Shown piece by piece: positions 32,318 through 43,951 of a stretch of DNA of 64,000 bases. The stretch lies in the NCBI GenBank assembly GCA_032719365.1, contig CM064868.1, positions 69,661,538 through 69,725,537 of the forward strand, read 5' to 3'. The translations under genes were made by a program, and so were the position numbers. Position 1 is the stretch's first letter; each line of letters begins with the position of its first letter. Origin of the DNA: Prinsepia uniflora. Its lineage: Eukaryota > Streptophyta > Magnoliopsida > Rosales > Rosaceae. Under the pieces are notes generated by a model that was not told where the DNA came from, searched no databases, and worked only from the letters and a program-made list of their open reading frames with translations.

Positions 32318-34817
32318 TGACAGGACCCGTCCCAACTGGACCTCAAAAACCGTGCCTGGTCCTGCTCCCGTCTGACAAGTCAACTGAAGTCCCGAAAGTA
32401 CTCTTCAGCACCTGTCAAACCAGGGATAACTATACTGATTTTTGCTCATGCCTCTTCCTCGAGATCAGCCCCGAACGTTGTGCCACGGCCTGGAGGGTCA
32501 TCAAAAAAACAAAGGTGTGAGTGGACAAAAATAATATCATGTAAGACACATTTGAAACACATTCGTTACCCTCCAGTTTATCAAACCATGCATGAATAGG
32601 GAAAACACATAAATCATTTAAATCATTTTATAAAATCAGTTCATCATAATAATAAAGCATATAACTCGGGAATTACACATCCGAGGATCCTCTGGGAATT
32701 ACACATCCAGAGTCATCATCCAATGCTGGGAATTACACATCCAGCCTCACCGGGAATTACACATCCGGTCTCTCCAGGAATTACGCATCTGGAGTCCCTC
32801 TAGGAATTACACGTCTGGAGTCATCAAACATCGATACAAAATCAAAACATTATTCCAAATCAAGTATCAAAACCATGTCAAAACCATTATCACGGGGCCA
32901 CATGCCCAAATCTCATTTCTTAAATAATTCAATACACGCAAATCCGTAAAATCATATCCGAAAACATCACAAATCCATTAAATCAATTTCCCAACTCATC
33001 ATCCAAGCCAAAACCAATCACAAATTCCGGGTCTACGCCCAAAACAATCATTTCACATTTTCTCGAAAAATGTGCCCGCAGCACCGATTAAAATAATCAT
33101 TAAATCTCAAAATAATCATATCAAATCATTGCAATTCAAATCACGCCATAAATCATATAAAACATTTAACTATGCATGCATATCAATTTATAAAGCAAAC
33201 GTCCACTCACACACCGTCCAACTGTTCGTTCCCGCGCTGCACGTGTTTCCGTACTTTCCGACACTTGTCAGAAATCCTGAATCGTGTGCCAAATCATTAT
33301 GCAGGGTTACTAACAACTCAATTTACATCATATCAATCCCCCATAATTTTCCGGGATTTAAATAATATTTAAATACGTAACCTAAACCGTTCGATCCCCG
33401 GAACATTAGCGAGACGGTGTCCGATCGACTCGAAACCAAAACCAAAATGTTCGTTACACTATTCAGAGTAAAACACATGTTGGACACTTTCTCAGAAATC
33501 AACCCACGCGCCCTCACGCGCCACCGCAAGCGGCTGCGCGTGAGCCCACGCGCCATGAACAGTGACTGCTACAGTCGTCCCTGCTACCCGTTTTACTGGT
33601 ATTCGGGTCTGCAACCCGCGGTGCAACCCGGTTTTGTTTCTATCAATTTAAACCCAATTGCTTCAGTTCTTTCATTTATTCTCATCTATTCCATATTTCT
33701 AACCGATCTGTGACCTCAATTTAATGAAAACATGTCCTAAAACCCACGACTCAACATCGAAACCCGACAGGTCCCAACTCGGGTTCCACTCAAACTCAAC
33801 CTGTATCCTTCAATTGTTTACACCAGAAGCATATAACAGTTCTTTTAAACACGAAATTGAAATCAATTTCAAGGATTACTACCTCCAAGTTATCGAACTC
33901 AAGCTCCAAATTCCATAGGAGTCGCAGAGTCTGTTCTTATTGATTTCCACGTCAATTGGCTTCCGTTTTGATATGGCTCCACTCGTCTCAGTCCCAGAAA
34001 GCTTAATCCATTGTCAATTTCACTCTTTAATGTCTGAAAGATCGAATTCGAGATTTGTGTTTATGGTTGGTATTTTCGGGTTTTTCCTCTCGGGTTCACG
34101 GTGTCCTTCCCCGTTTTTCTCTCCTATTTTCCTTCTGTTTTTCACTCAAATGTTTCCTCTAAATCTCCCAGTGTTTCCACGGTCATCCTTGATCAATCAG
34201 TGTTAGGATTTGTTTAGAATTTAAACAAGGATTTTTGGAGGTTGTTTGTCCATATAAGGCATTCAAATATGCCACTAATGAACATGAGCAAGTGACACAT
34301 GTCACTTAGGAATTAATCTCAATCCAAATAGGCTGATTCAGCCAAATTAAGATATAATTTATCAATTAAGTTCACCCGTTAAAGACAATTACTGTTTTAC
34401 CCTTATCGTAACAAATTACCAAAATACCCCTCTTCGTTCTAGACCCATAACTTTCTCGTTCGGACTCCGATTGACGCATGCCGCCTGTCTACGGATTCAG
34501 CGTCCCGAGACCTATCCAACGGTACTTCCGGAAAGTCCAAATAATGTCCTGATCAAAGTTAACTTTCGGCCCCCTTCGACCGATTTACCAAATTACCCTC
34601 AAACTTCCACACGTCATAACTTTTTCCTCGAATGTCGGAATTGGGCGTGTCACCTGTCTATGAACTTGTGACGTCCCGAACTACGTCACGGTCATCGGTC
34701 AAATTCCATTTGACCGTTCGAATAAAAAGTCAACCGTCCGCCCAAGTCCAGGGGCAAAATCGTCATTTTCCCCAAAGTTTCAAATTTTTTCCTTTTCCTA
34801 ATTTCCGGGTCATTACA
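32318..34817 (-). mobile_element. Solo Gypsy LTR (2500 bp)
   Basis: It runs from TGACAGGACCCGTCCC to TTTCCGGGTCATTACA with perfect GAAGT duplications (32313-32317, 34818-34822). GTGAGTGGAC is at 32517-32526 and GTCCACTCAC at 33201-33210. The acceptor-like CCCTCCAG|G ends at 32490 in LTR sense. U3 boxes are at 34478-34489 and 34647-34658, 169 bp apart. Its hairpin array (32665-32820) differs in loop sequence from those of all other LTRs here. Confidence 0.93.
32665..32820 (-). repeat. Six-unit hairpin array with constant loop and covarying stems
   Basis: Loop GAATTACACAT (small variants in the last two) is framed by stems CTCGG/CCGAG (32665-32685), CTCTGG/CCAGAG (32690-32712), GCTGG/CCAGC (32725-32745), ACCGG/CCGGT (32749-32769), CTCCAG/CTGGAG (32772-32794) and CTCTAG/CTGGAG (32798-32820). 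Five of six stems are fully paired although their sequences differ, and the last has one T-G pair on the plus strand. Constant loop with compensating stems is the usual sign of selection on RNA or cruciform structure. Confidence 0.85.
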
Positions 34818-34822
34818 GAAGT

Positions 34823-36088
34823 GGCAGTTTTTCAGCACTGTTCTCGATTTCTGGTTCTAAGCTTTGGACGTGTTGCTCAAGAGAAGAAAACATGCCCATG
34901 TTCTTTGTTGCTCTTGATAGTTCCATTTTTTTGTATTCCTAAACTCAGTTCTCTTACATTTTTAATGCAATCTCTTTTTACCATGTATTCGTTTATCATT
35001 AATATGAGTGAATAGTTTCCCATTAAACTAGGGCTGCTTGAAACTCTAACCATGAGGGTCGAATAATGTGGTTTGTTCTTGATTAATGTTATGGATGTGA
35101 TTATGATTACCATGTTTATGTAATTGATTGTTTTTGGGTGGTTACTTAATGCAATTAATTATTGGTGAATGACTACATGTTGATTGATCACCATCGTGTA
35201 GTTGTTAGGACCAAAGTTAGTGGCTTACATTTTACTTGTAATCCAATTCATGACCCACCTTGGGTTGCTTATCAACTTTCAACGGGTAGTGCATTGTCAT
35301 GAAATTCCTCTCGTTCGTAATGCGTTTAATTTCTAAAATTGAATAGACATCCTAAGATAAACATCATGCCTAGGATATGCTAAGTTAGGAGAAATAAATG
35401 TGTAAGGTGACTCAACATGATGGCCCTTGCACGAGCATTGGATTAATACATTTGTTAGTGACTTAATTTGGGAAACATGTTATAAATTCAATTGGTTAGT
35501 GGTTGATAGTTCGCCTTGGTTCTCCTTAATCATTCAATCAACCACTGTATTATCTCTTAGCTGTTTTTACTTGCTTTTGATCCAAGTTTCTGTTTTCAAT
35601 TAGTTTCAACCCAAGTATCATCATGCAGCCCTCCCCCACCACATTCTCCCCCATGCCTCCTCCTCCTCTTCCTCTTCATGTGTTTAGTTTAGTTGTTTGC
35701 TGTTTGGAGCTGCTGCATCTTTCCCTTCATTGAGTCTTCATTTGAGTTCAAAGTCTAGATTGATTGTTCATCCATTGTCCAAGTCCCTAAGGAATTGACT
35801 CTTGCTCACTGCTTGACTACTTTCTACGACATTGTACTTTTGCAAGGATTTTAACTAGGATTGAATTAGTTACACATTTGTGTGCTGGTTTTATTCTTAT
35901 CATGTATCAACTCTCGAATCATGTGGACCAATTCTTATGCTTATGATGAATCTTAATATGTCATGATCCATTGAAAATCTCTGAAACAAATGTTGGAAGG
36001 TTTAGGTTGAAACATTGAATCCTTATTTCTTTGTTTCTATTTTTCTCGAGGACTAGCAAAATTTAAGTGTGGGGGAATTTGATAGGAG
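34823..36088 (+). mobile_element. Athila-type non-coding region ending in a polypurine tract
   Basis: Continues 29781-32317 across the solo LTR. ATGAGTGAATAGTTTCCCAT (35006 region) resembles a phrase found again in the LTR at 37256, so part may be an older LTR fragment. It ends with AAATTTAAGTGTGGGGGAATT (36058-36087), a typical Athila purine tract. No open frame of interest. Confidence 0.5.
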
Positions 36089-37300
36089 TATATTTATGCA
36101 GCATTTTATCGTATTTTCCTATGCTTTTCTTAGCATGTGTCCTATGCTTTCTTAGTACTTAGTTTGTTTTTATGTTTTGTAGGGTTTTTGGAAGCTCTTA
36201 GCGTGTTTTTATGTTTTTTAGGGTTTTTGGAAGCAAAATTACAAAAGAAGTTAAGTACTTGTTTTGGAAATTTAAAGAAGAAACGTTGAGAAAGACTACA
36301 ACATATGTATCAACCTCTCGGAATGAACTGCACTTTCTCAAGAATAAATAGATGATGAGCCATAAATTTTTGGAAAGATACGAAAGTGTAGTTTTTAGAA
36401 AATTTTACGGTTCGTGAATTGAAATTTTCTAGAAGGAGTTATGGACGTTTTAGGATAGCAAGGTTAGGCTGCTCAAGAATTAATTAACACCCTCATCAAT
36501 GGGCAGAAAATGGATGTAGCCTTTTTACAAAACTAAAAAAGAGTGTCAATATTTATTTTATGCCTCAATTCGCTACAGCATTCAACTCGCATCAATTGCA
36601 TCATTCAACCCACATCAATGGGCATAAACATCTCCAGTTATTGGTCCAAGCCTAATATCGGTTTCTCACGATTGAATACTGCATCACTCATTCATTTTGG
36701 GGGCAGTTTTCGGCTGATCATTTTGGAGAGCAGTTTTTGGCTGATGGAACATTTGAAAAAGAAAACAAAGCAACAAAATAAGGGGCATACACGTTTTAGC
36801 AAACTGAAAGAGCAACAACTCTCATTGAAACTGAAAAGAGCAGCAACTCTCATTGAAACAAAGAGGCAGCGTCTCCTATATTTTGTTCCTCTCCCTGAAA
36901 AAAAGACTCTCTCTTGACCTCACGGGAAAAGCACAAAACCAACAATTCTCTTGGTAGCTAGGAAGTCCACCTCTGCGACTGAAAAAGTCCCTCTCTGCAC
37001 TTATTCATTTTGGAACGAGGAAAGTCCAAATTGATGGCAATTCCTTTTCTGAAAGAAGAGTCTCTTGCCATTCTTTCCCCCAAATCCGCAATCTCCTTTT
37101 CAAAACCAGAAGGTCCACATTTGCAACAGAAACATAGAATTAGGCAGAGGCGACAGCTCCACAACCTCACGGCCATCTCTTCCACCATTCTAACTGTAAC
37201 TGTGGCGTTTTTCATTCACTTCTCTATCTTTTCTTTACCTGTTTGCATTTCAAACATAATGAATATGTCTAGCTAATTTTCTTTGTAGCTATGGATGATT
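36089..37300 (+). mobile_element. Athila-type 3' LTR (3' end not resolved)
   Basis: It starts TGATAGGAG directly after the GTGGGGG purine tract. It contains ATGAATATGTCTAGCTAATT (about 37258-37277), close to a conserved phrase of Athila LTRs. I could not find a target duplication or a second LTR, so the 3' boundary is approximate. Short open frames at 36543-36917 and 37010-37276 are not recognisable proteins. Confidence 0.55.
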
Positions 37301-38165
37301 TCAAAGTTCCAAACATGTGTTCAATGATTGATTAAATTCATAAATACTTTCTTATTATTGATTGTGGTTTGCTTAACTGTTTGATGGAGAACTCATTTTT
37401 GTAGGTTTGTTAGGATATAAACTTAGTAAGCATGTTAGAATTTGATGCTAGAATATAAAACAATTTCATCTAATAGTTATAATCATATATTAATAAGTAA
37501 CGACTATTAATGAACATTGATATGTTAAGCAAAACCTAGATTTAAGTAAGATGCGGTTCATAACTATATAGCCGCCGCGTGGATCAATGCACACGTCCAA
37601 AGTCGAAAGAAAACAAACATATAACCTTCTCTTCTGCTTTGGTTACATGACATCACAGCTTACTTATATAACAACCCAACCATAATTAATTTAATCCAAT
37701 TATATCAATTCATACAAAAACCCTTCATTTTTTCTCTTTGCCAACTTTTACCCCATATTTTTTTTTCTAATTTTACAATAAGTGATTTATTGTTTTCTCA
37801 AATGCTATTAGAATTATAATAATTATCTTTGAATTTTATTTATGAATTGATTATGTATTGTAAATGAATTTTACGTGTATAAACATGACTCACTCAAATT
37901 AAAAAATGATAAATAAAATATAAATTCTTCACAGTATCCAAATAATACCTACTATTTTTGACATATGAAATATATATATGTTAAGCTGATTACAAGTGGA
38001 AGTTGTCATAATATCAGGACCAAGTCATATTTATCAATATAGAAAGTTTCAATAGTAAATACAACAAAGTGTCGGGTGAAAATGGAAAAATTCCAAAGTG
38101 AAAGTTGAGGATCAAACATAAAAGGCAAGGCGTAGGTAGCTAGCTAGGACATGAACAAAAAAAAA
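37301..38165 (+). promoter_or_regulatory. Intergenic region upstream of the glutathione S-transferase gene
   Basis: AT-rich, without a gene. A possible TATA box, TTATATAAC, lies at about 37672-37680 and another TATA-like tract at about 37968-37980; I cannot tell which is used. The first would leave a leader of roughly 450 bases. An in-frame ATG at 38151 precedes the preferred start by five codons. Confidence 0.4.
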
Positions 38166-39621
38166 ATGGCGGAAGAAGTGAAGCTGTTTAGGACATGGTC
38201 AAGTCCCTTTGCTTTGAGAATCGTGTGGGCACTGCAACTCAAAGGTGTCCCATATGAGACGATCTATGAAGATCTTTCAAACAAAAGCTCTTTGCTTCTT
38301 CAATATAACCCGATTCATAAGAAGGTTCCAGTGCTCCTGCACAATGGAAAGCCAATCGTTGAATCATTCGTAATTCTTGAGTACATCGAAGAAACTTGGA
38401 AGGAAAGCAATCCCTTGCTGCCGGAGGATCCTCTCGGTAGAGCCACCGCCCGCTTTTGGGCCAAATTCGGCGATGACAAGGTAATCGATTTACCTACCTA
38501 GCTACTCCTTTCTTTCATAATTTAAGGATACGGTTTCAATTTCTATCCAGTTACTTGATAGATACGGTTTGAAGTTCCATCCAATGTTTATCATATTAGT
38601 CAGGTCAATTGACTTTACTCTCGTATATATATATATTGAGACTTAGTAGTGGAATATTCTAAGGGATAATAGTTTAATTTTTCTTTTGATCGTTAAAAAT
38701 TTAGAACAAATATAACTTTAAATTCGAAGATTTGAGAGTCAATTTCAGATGAAAAGTTAGGTTTTAATTTCATCATTTTACGATATGTAATTATGAGATC
38801 ACATCGATTTATTTCATTTGCCTATTTTACTATTAAATCAGCAATTAAGTCAAAGGCATTTTTTGTATAAATTAAAAATTCTTAAGCATTTTATTTTTGA
38901 TTAAGTGATTAATTATCTTAATTTAAATACTCTTTCAAATTAGTGTATGTAAACAAACTACAAGAATGCACTAATTTGAAAGAGTAGCTAAATCAAAATA
39001 ATTAGTCACTTAATATAAAATAAAAAAATTAAAATTTTTTAATTGATAACTTAATTAATGATTTAATAATAAAATAAACCGATAGAAGTAAATTGATATA
39101 ATTTCAAAACTACATGAAATAAATAATGAAATTAAAACTAAATGATCAATTCTGAAATTGACTTCCAAACCTTAGGTATGCAAAATGATATTTACCCAAA
39201 AATTTAATTTGAATACTAAATTGAGCACTTCAGTTTGGCTTGTGATGTTCTGTATATGAAGGTTTTGCCATCGGTTTGGGAGTCGGTGATTAGCGAAGGG
39301 GCTGAGCAAGAGGAAGCTATTGTAAAAGCCAAGGAGAATTTGAAGTACTTGGAAGGAGAGCTAAAGGGAAAGAGGTTCTTTGGGGGAGAGAAGCTTGGAT
39401 TTGCAGATATTATGCTTGGATGGCTTGCACATTATATAACTGTATTTGAAGATGTCACAGGGAAGAAACTGTTAACAGAAGAGTTTCCATTGCTGTCAGC
39501 CTGGGCGGTGATTTTTGCAGATGCTCCTATAATCAAAGACAATTTGCCGTCTAAGGAGAAACTTGTTGCCAAGTTTCAGGCCATCCGTGAGGGTTTCCTT
39601 TCGAAAAAGGCGCCAAAATGA
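38166..39621 (+). CDS. Tau-class glutathione S-transferase (two exons, 224 aa)
   Basis: Conjugates glutathione to electrophilic compounds in the cytosol; tau-class enzymes are plant-specific and often stress-induced. Exon 1 is 38166-38480 and exon 2 39262-39621, with a phase-0 intron after residue 105. The donor is AAG|GTAATC and the acceptor GAAG|G, which joins DDK to VLPSVW as in relatives. The N-terminal thioredoxin-like domain has the catalytic serine in WSSPFALR (residues about 11-18) and the glutathione-site ES pair in [10 protein letters not shown]. The C-terminal helical domain includes [12 protein letters not shown]. Length and one-intron structure fit the family. ATG at 38166 ([11 protein letters not shown]) is preferred over ATG at 38151. 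The first 27 bases after the alternative acceptor at 39233 would add an out-of-frame stretch and were not used. The 781-bp intron holds a foldback MITE. Confidence 0.93.
38730..39172. mobile_element. Foldback (long-TIR) MITE in the GST intron
   Basis: Two arms of about 190-200 bp are inverted copies: GTCAATTTCAGA near 38741 pairs with TCTGAAATTGAC near 39151, and CTCTTTCAAATTAGTG near 38931 pairs with CACTAATTTGAAAGAG near 38969. The loop is short (about 20 bp). There is no coding capacity. The outer ends are uncertain because similarity fades gradually. Such long-arm elements can be transcribed with the host intron into a hairpin. Confidence 0.8.
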
Positions 39622-39792
39622 CATGGTTTAAATGAACCAAATAACTCTTGTAATGCATGAATTACAGACATGGTAGTCATGGATTTTGGTAAAATAAGTC
39701 TATTTGAGACCTGTATGGTGGAATGAAGTGTCAGCCTACGTGTATTAGAGATTATGAACACAATGTTTAAAAAATAAACATTTGGGGAACTT
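39622..39792. other. Convergent 3' ends of the GST and O-fucosyltransferase genes
   Basis: Only 171 bp separate the two stop codons, so the 3' untranslated regions probably overlap on opposite strands. AATAAA occurs at about 39772-39777 on the plus strand; on the minus strand no perfect AATAAA is seen immediately downstream. Confidence 0.6.
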
Positions 39793-42700
39793 TCAGTGAA
39801 GCTTAAGTGTTTGCTTTCCCTCTTTGTCCATGATATTGACTGGAATTTGCCATGACTTGGAGTTCTTCTTTGGGTCATCGGTAAGACTGAGATCTGCGAC
39901 ATCTTCTTTAAATGTTTTTATGAATGTTTTAGCACCCATCATGATAAGCCTTTCAACCATGAACAATTGGTAGTTATTCCCAATCACAGGGTCCAACAAG
40001 TGGCTGTAGTTTGATGAGTAAGCCAATTTGTATCTGCATATATGAATTAGAAACAACAATCAAGATCAGCTAGGACATTCATTGTATGAGACAAATTTAA
40101 ACCCTAAGGGTGCCATCAGATTGGCACATGCATAGCCAAAGGGTGCCATCAGATTGGCACATGCATAGCAAATTGTTATGTAGCACATAAAATCACATGT
40201 TTTCTTCTTCAAAGTACCTGGCAGAGAGGGGTGAAAAAAATCCTGGTGCCCTCTCATTTGAAGCGATAAATAGAGTTCGTCCCGGTGGGACCCATTTTTC
40301 AATTTTACGGAGGATAAATTCTGGGCGTGTATCCCTGTCCAGATGAGGATGAAGAGTCCTGTCAACGCCAAGCCTATCCTTCCTGGTCTTAATTTTATCG
40401 CCGCGACGAACATGCATAGCATCATAATCACCAAGAAGTTCCTTAATCTGTGGAAAGAGGTTGGTCAAAGCCTGAAGTATCACTGATATGAACAGGAAAT
40501 AATTCAAGGAGAAACAGAATGACCTGGGTAATTTTGCTGAAACGATCACATACAAACAGAAAATTATTTCTTTAAAATCAAAATGGTTAACAAAATTTAT
40601 TGTATGCTGCATAATGCAAACTTAAGAAACATAGAATTCAGATTCAACCTCAGGTATCAGGATTATTTTGTCTCCTAACAATTAACTATTTTACTTCATG
40701 AGGTTGACCACAACCACCACACTATCTATGTATGCAACGGGTTGCATGAAAGAATTAAACCACATGTCCAGTTCAGCTATTTAGATCTTATACAAATCCT
40801 AGTCTTGTATTACTCAGAACGATGGGCGTCTGGCAATTTCTAATCAAATCACATGAACAATTTCTAATTACGGAAATAATGAAATGATCATACATTATAT
40901 GAATATATACCTCAGACCCAGCTTGCAGAATAAGCGAACGGAAGAAAGGGAAATTGAGTGGAAGCTTTATGTAATTGTTAGATAAAACTTAATGAGATGG
41001 ATATAATACATACCTTCTCAGCTGCATTCCTTAATGTCTTGGCTGCCATTGAGGGGAGAAAGGAGTATGGCAAAAGTATAGCACTACGGTCATTTCGATC
41101 CTTGCACTCCATAAACCTAAATGGCTACCGATATGAATTCCTCAAACAAGCAAGAGAACAAGAAGAAGCTTATTTAGTCTTTCTGAACAAAGTACAACAC
41201 ACGAAATTCAAATTACCTCGAATGGAGTCTAAGATGCGTATGTGAATATTTAAAACATAACTAAAATAATTATCAGGTCCACGCAACAGGTAGATTTATG
41301 GGTTCAGAAAATATCCTAAAAAATATCTACAAACATTGAAATAGCCTGCAAACATTATTCAAAGTTCGGCCTTGCTTTACACAAAACCACATTTAAAGTT
41401 TCTTAGTTTCTAAAAACATGCACAACTTTATCTCAAGACATAGAGCGATAACAGCAACTCGAACAAACACACACTTTTTTTTTTAAGACAAGAGATAATA
41501 TTCATTAAAAGAAAAGTCAAATAATACAAACAGCACTAAAAGACCAATCTAACAACAAACAAGCCCAAACAAGAAATAAAAAGCCCAAAATATAGCAGCC
41601 TAAATTAACTAAAACCCACAACAGAAACAAATCCAAAGAGAGATTTCAACAACAAAGAGAATATAATAAGAACTTACCATGAAAGAGAGTTTGCAGTTCT
41701 GTTTATCAACAGAAGATTTGAGAAACGACTGTTCTCTTTGAGATCAACCCGACTAACTCGTTCTACGTGAGCAACTCCTCTAGATCCCAACTTCATACTT
41801 GTCGTTATCACCTGATACCACAGTTTTGAATTGTCGAAAATCACTGGTATGGTGTCCGATATGAGGTCCATATCATACAAAGAGTCCATGGGACAAGATT
41901 TTGTTGCCCACCTAACAAGTAAAGGGAGCCAATTCACATTGTATGCTAAGCACATTCAGATAAATAAATAATGTATAAACAAAGACTATGGAGGCAAAGT
42001 ACAGATATACACCTACCCAATTCACAATATTATATTTCTGAGGATATTTTACAAATTTGAAGCAGGAAATTGGAACCCTTTAGCATCAAGTAGCATTGGA
42101 TTTCTTCTACAGAAGAAAATCATTCTCTTAAACCCAATAAAGAGGTAAAGAAAGCTTACGCTTCTTCTGGACTGCCAGTATTTGAGCCACGAAGGATCCC
42201 TTTCTTATTGTGTATTGGGTTGATACACATTCTCGAAGGCATTACAAAGGTTCTGCAGAAAACAGAAGTAAAATACTAAACACTAACATATAAAATTGAT
42301 CCACTGGTGGTCAACAGATATTAAACAGATGGTGTATTTCATGGGAGGTGCCAGTTTGGTGATTATTATAGTTGACAAGGTTAAAAATTTAAAAATTCCT
42401 AGATAAACAAACTAGGAACACCAAATCAATCAAACCAGATACAACAGCCTGCAAAACCACACAATCTTCAGTGTGAGTGAGTAGCTCTATACTAACTATG
42501 ATGATATTATTCCAAATTTATGAAGCATGCCTGTACATTATATAACAGTCAGGTCCTTGTCAAATCCCATAGATACCCCATTAAACTCATCCTTATCATA
42601 GCTTATCTAAATTCGGATATTATATGTTTCCCAATGTTTTTCTCAACAACCAAAAAGTGCATAAAGTCGAAGAAACATGAAATCAAATTATCCAAAACTT

Positions 42701-43029
42701 GAAAGATACCTCTGAAGGAACATCGCCTCTTCAAGAGCACACCGCAGGCTGGACTCCTGGTGGCCCAGACCTTCACAGGAATCACAGTGCTTGCCAGGGC
42801 AATCAATTCTATTGCCCCAGTAGAGGTACTTCTCGTGGCTAGTATGGTCATTCTGGTACTCGATCTTGGGTTTGGTCACACTTTCTACCATTTCTGGAGA
42901 GGATACAGAGTTTGTAGAAATGAGAGAGCAAAAGAAGAAGACAAGCGCAATAACAGATATGCAGATTGCAGGGAGAATGATTGAGGAACTGGGTCCTGAT
43001 TTGGACTTTAGGTTCCTGTGAAATGCCAT
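39793..43029 (-). CDS. GDP-fucose protein O-fucosyltransferase family protein (six exons, 406 aa)
   Basis: Members transfer fucose from GDP-fucose to proteins or glycans in the secretory pathway; the substrate of this subgroup is not known to me. Exons on the minus strand: 42710-43029, 42160-42252, 41678-41911, 41014-41116, 40218-40447, 39793-40033. All introns are GT-AG and the sum is 1221 bases. The N-terminus is short and basic, followed by a hydrophobic segment (about residues 16-38), which suggests a type II Golgi anchor. Then come CPGKHCDSCEGLGHQ, MDSLYDMDLISDTIPV, the nucleotide-sugar motif HVRRGDK at the start of exon 5, and FIASNE. It looks intact. A Copia element sits 610 bp upstream of the ATG. 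Confidence 0.93.
40108..40169. repeat. Tandem duplication in the last intron of the O-fucosyltransferase gene
   Basis: A 29-bp unit starting GGGTGCCATCAGATTGGCAC is present twice (40108-40136 and 40141-40169) with no mismatch, separated by four bases. Each unit can form TGCCA/TGGCA. The perfect identity implies a recent duplication. Confidence 0.9.
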
Positions 43030-43638
43030 TGGAGTTGGACAGGGATGGAGCCAAGATCTTTTTGTAGGGGGTTTCTAATCCTTTAAGCTACCATTATTTG
43101 ATCTCATTTCAACAATTTGAGCTTGTGTAGATCAATCTGCAGTATACATATCTTCCTACTTAGTTTAACAGTCACGAGCACCCTTTGCCCCACCAAGGAC
43201 AATCGCAAATGTAGCAAGAACAGCCTGTATTTAGGGTATAACAGAACAATTAGTAGAGGGGAAAAATGCATTTAATATAGCAATGATGTAAGTATCTCAT
43301 GAATACACAGATATTTGAAAGTAGATAAAGCATAAGTGGAACAAAAAATGATCACCTTCCAGACATCTAAACGAAACGAAACAAGGGTTGCTCACAGCAA
43401 CTGTTCACGAGATATAGAGGGCTTCCTCTCAATAGTAGAACAATAAAATAAGTAGAGATCTTGATAAAAAGTACAACAATCATCCCAACATACCAGGAGA
43501 CAGCAACAAGGACGAAACCAATCTTGACAACAGTAGAGATCTTTTATAACTTACATCATATTTGTTTAAGTTATAGATAACAAGATGATTGCAAAACACG
43601 AGAGAGAACACAAAATATGTAAGATAAGACAATGAACA
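43030..43638. other. Region upstream of the O-fucosyltransferase start codon
   Basis: No gene is visible. It may hold leader, intron or promoter sequence of the minus-strand gene. The pre-insertion sequence continues at 48476 beyond the Copia element, as the GAACA duplication shows. Confidence 0.4.
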
Positions 43639-43891
43639 TGTAAGATGATATATGTATACACTAGCCGCATACACTAGTTAGGCTTATTTGACAGTACACT
43701 TGTACACTTTGTACACATGTAGACAGTTAGGACAGGTTTCGGACAGATGTCCATAGTTAGTTACCTAGACAGTTTTAGGAAGTTATTTCTCGATAAAGAG
43801 AGATAACTGTTCAGAGTTATCTCTCTCACGGACTTGTATAAATAAGCCCTTCGGCTATGAATGTAAATGAGACATTCCAGAAATTTCTACA
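43639..43891 (+). repeat. 5' LTR of the Copia element
   Basis: Contains TATAAATAAG (about 43836-43845), a good TATA box close to the LTR 3' end, so most of the LTR is U3. ATAACTGTTCAGAGTTAT (43803-43821) is an inverted repeat just upstream. Confidence 0.9.
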
Positions 43892-43951
43892 TGGTATCAG
43901 AGCTCTAAGTCTGACCACCATAAACCGATCCCTTCAATTTCCCTTCCTGTT

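Noticed and set aside
32665..32820. CRISPR-like array of regular repeats and spacers
   Set aside because: Plant nuclear LTR context, spacers of uneven length, and the repeats are hairpins with covarying stems; no cas genes.
33072..34206. Several frames of 64-98 codons
   Set aside because: Within the solo LTR 32318-34817; no motif and not kept in relatives.
36543..37276. Frames of 85-124 codons upstream of the GST gene
   Set aside because: They lie in an Athila-type LTR and have no recognisable domain.
39234..39261. Use of the CAG acceptor at 39233 for GST exon 2
   Set aside because: With the donor at 38480 it gives a frame with an early stop; the acceptor at 39261 restores the family's DDK-VLPSVW junction.
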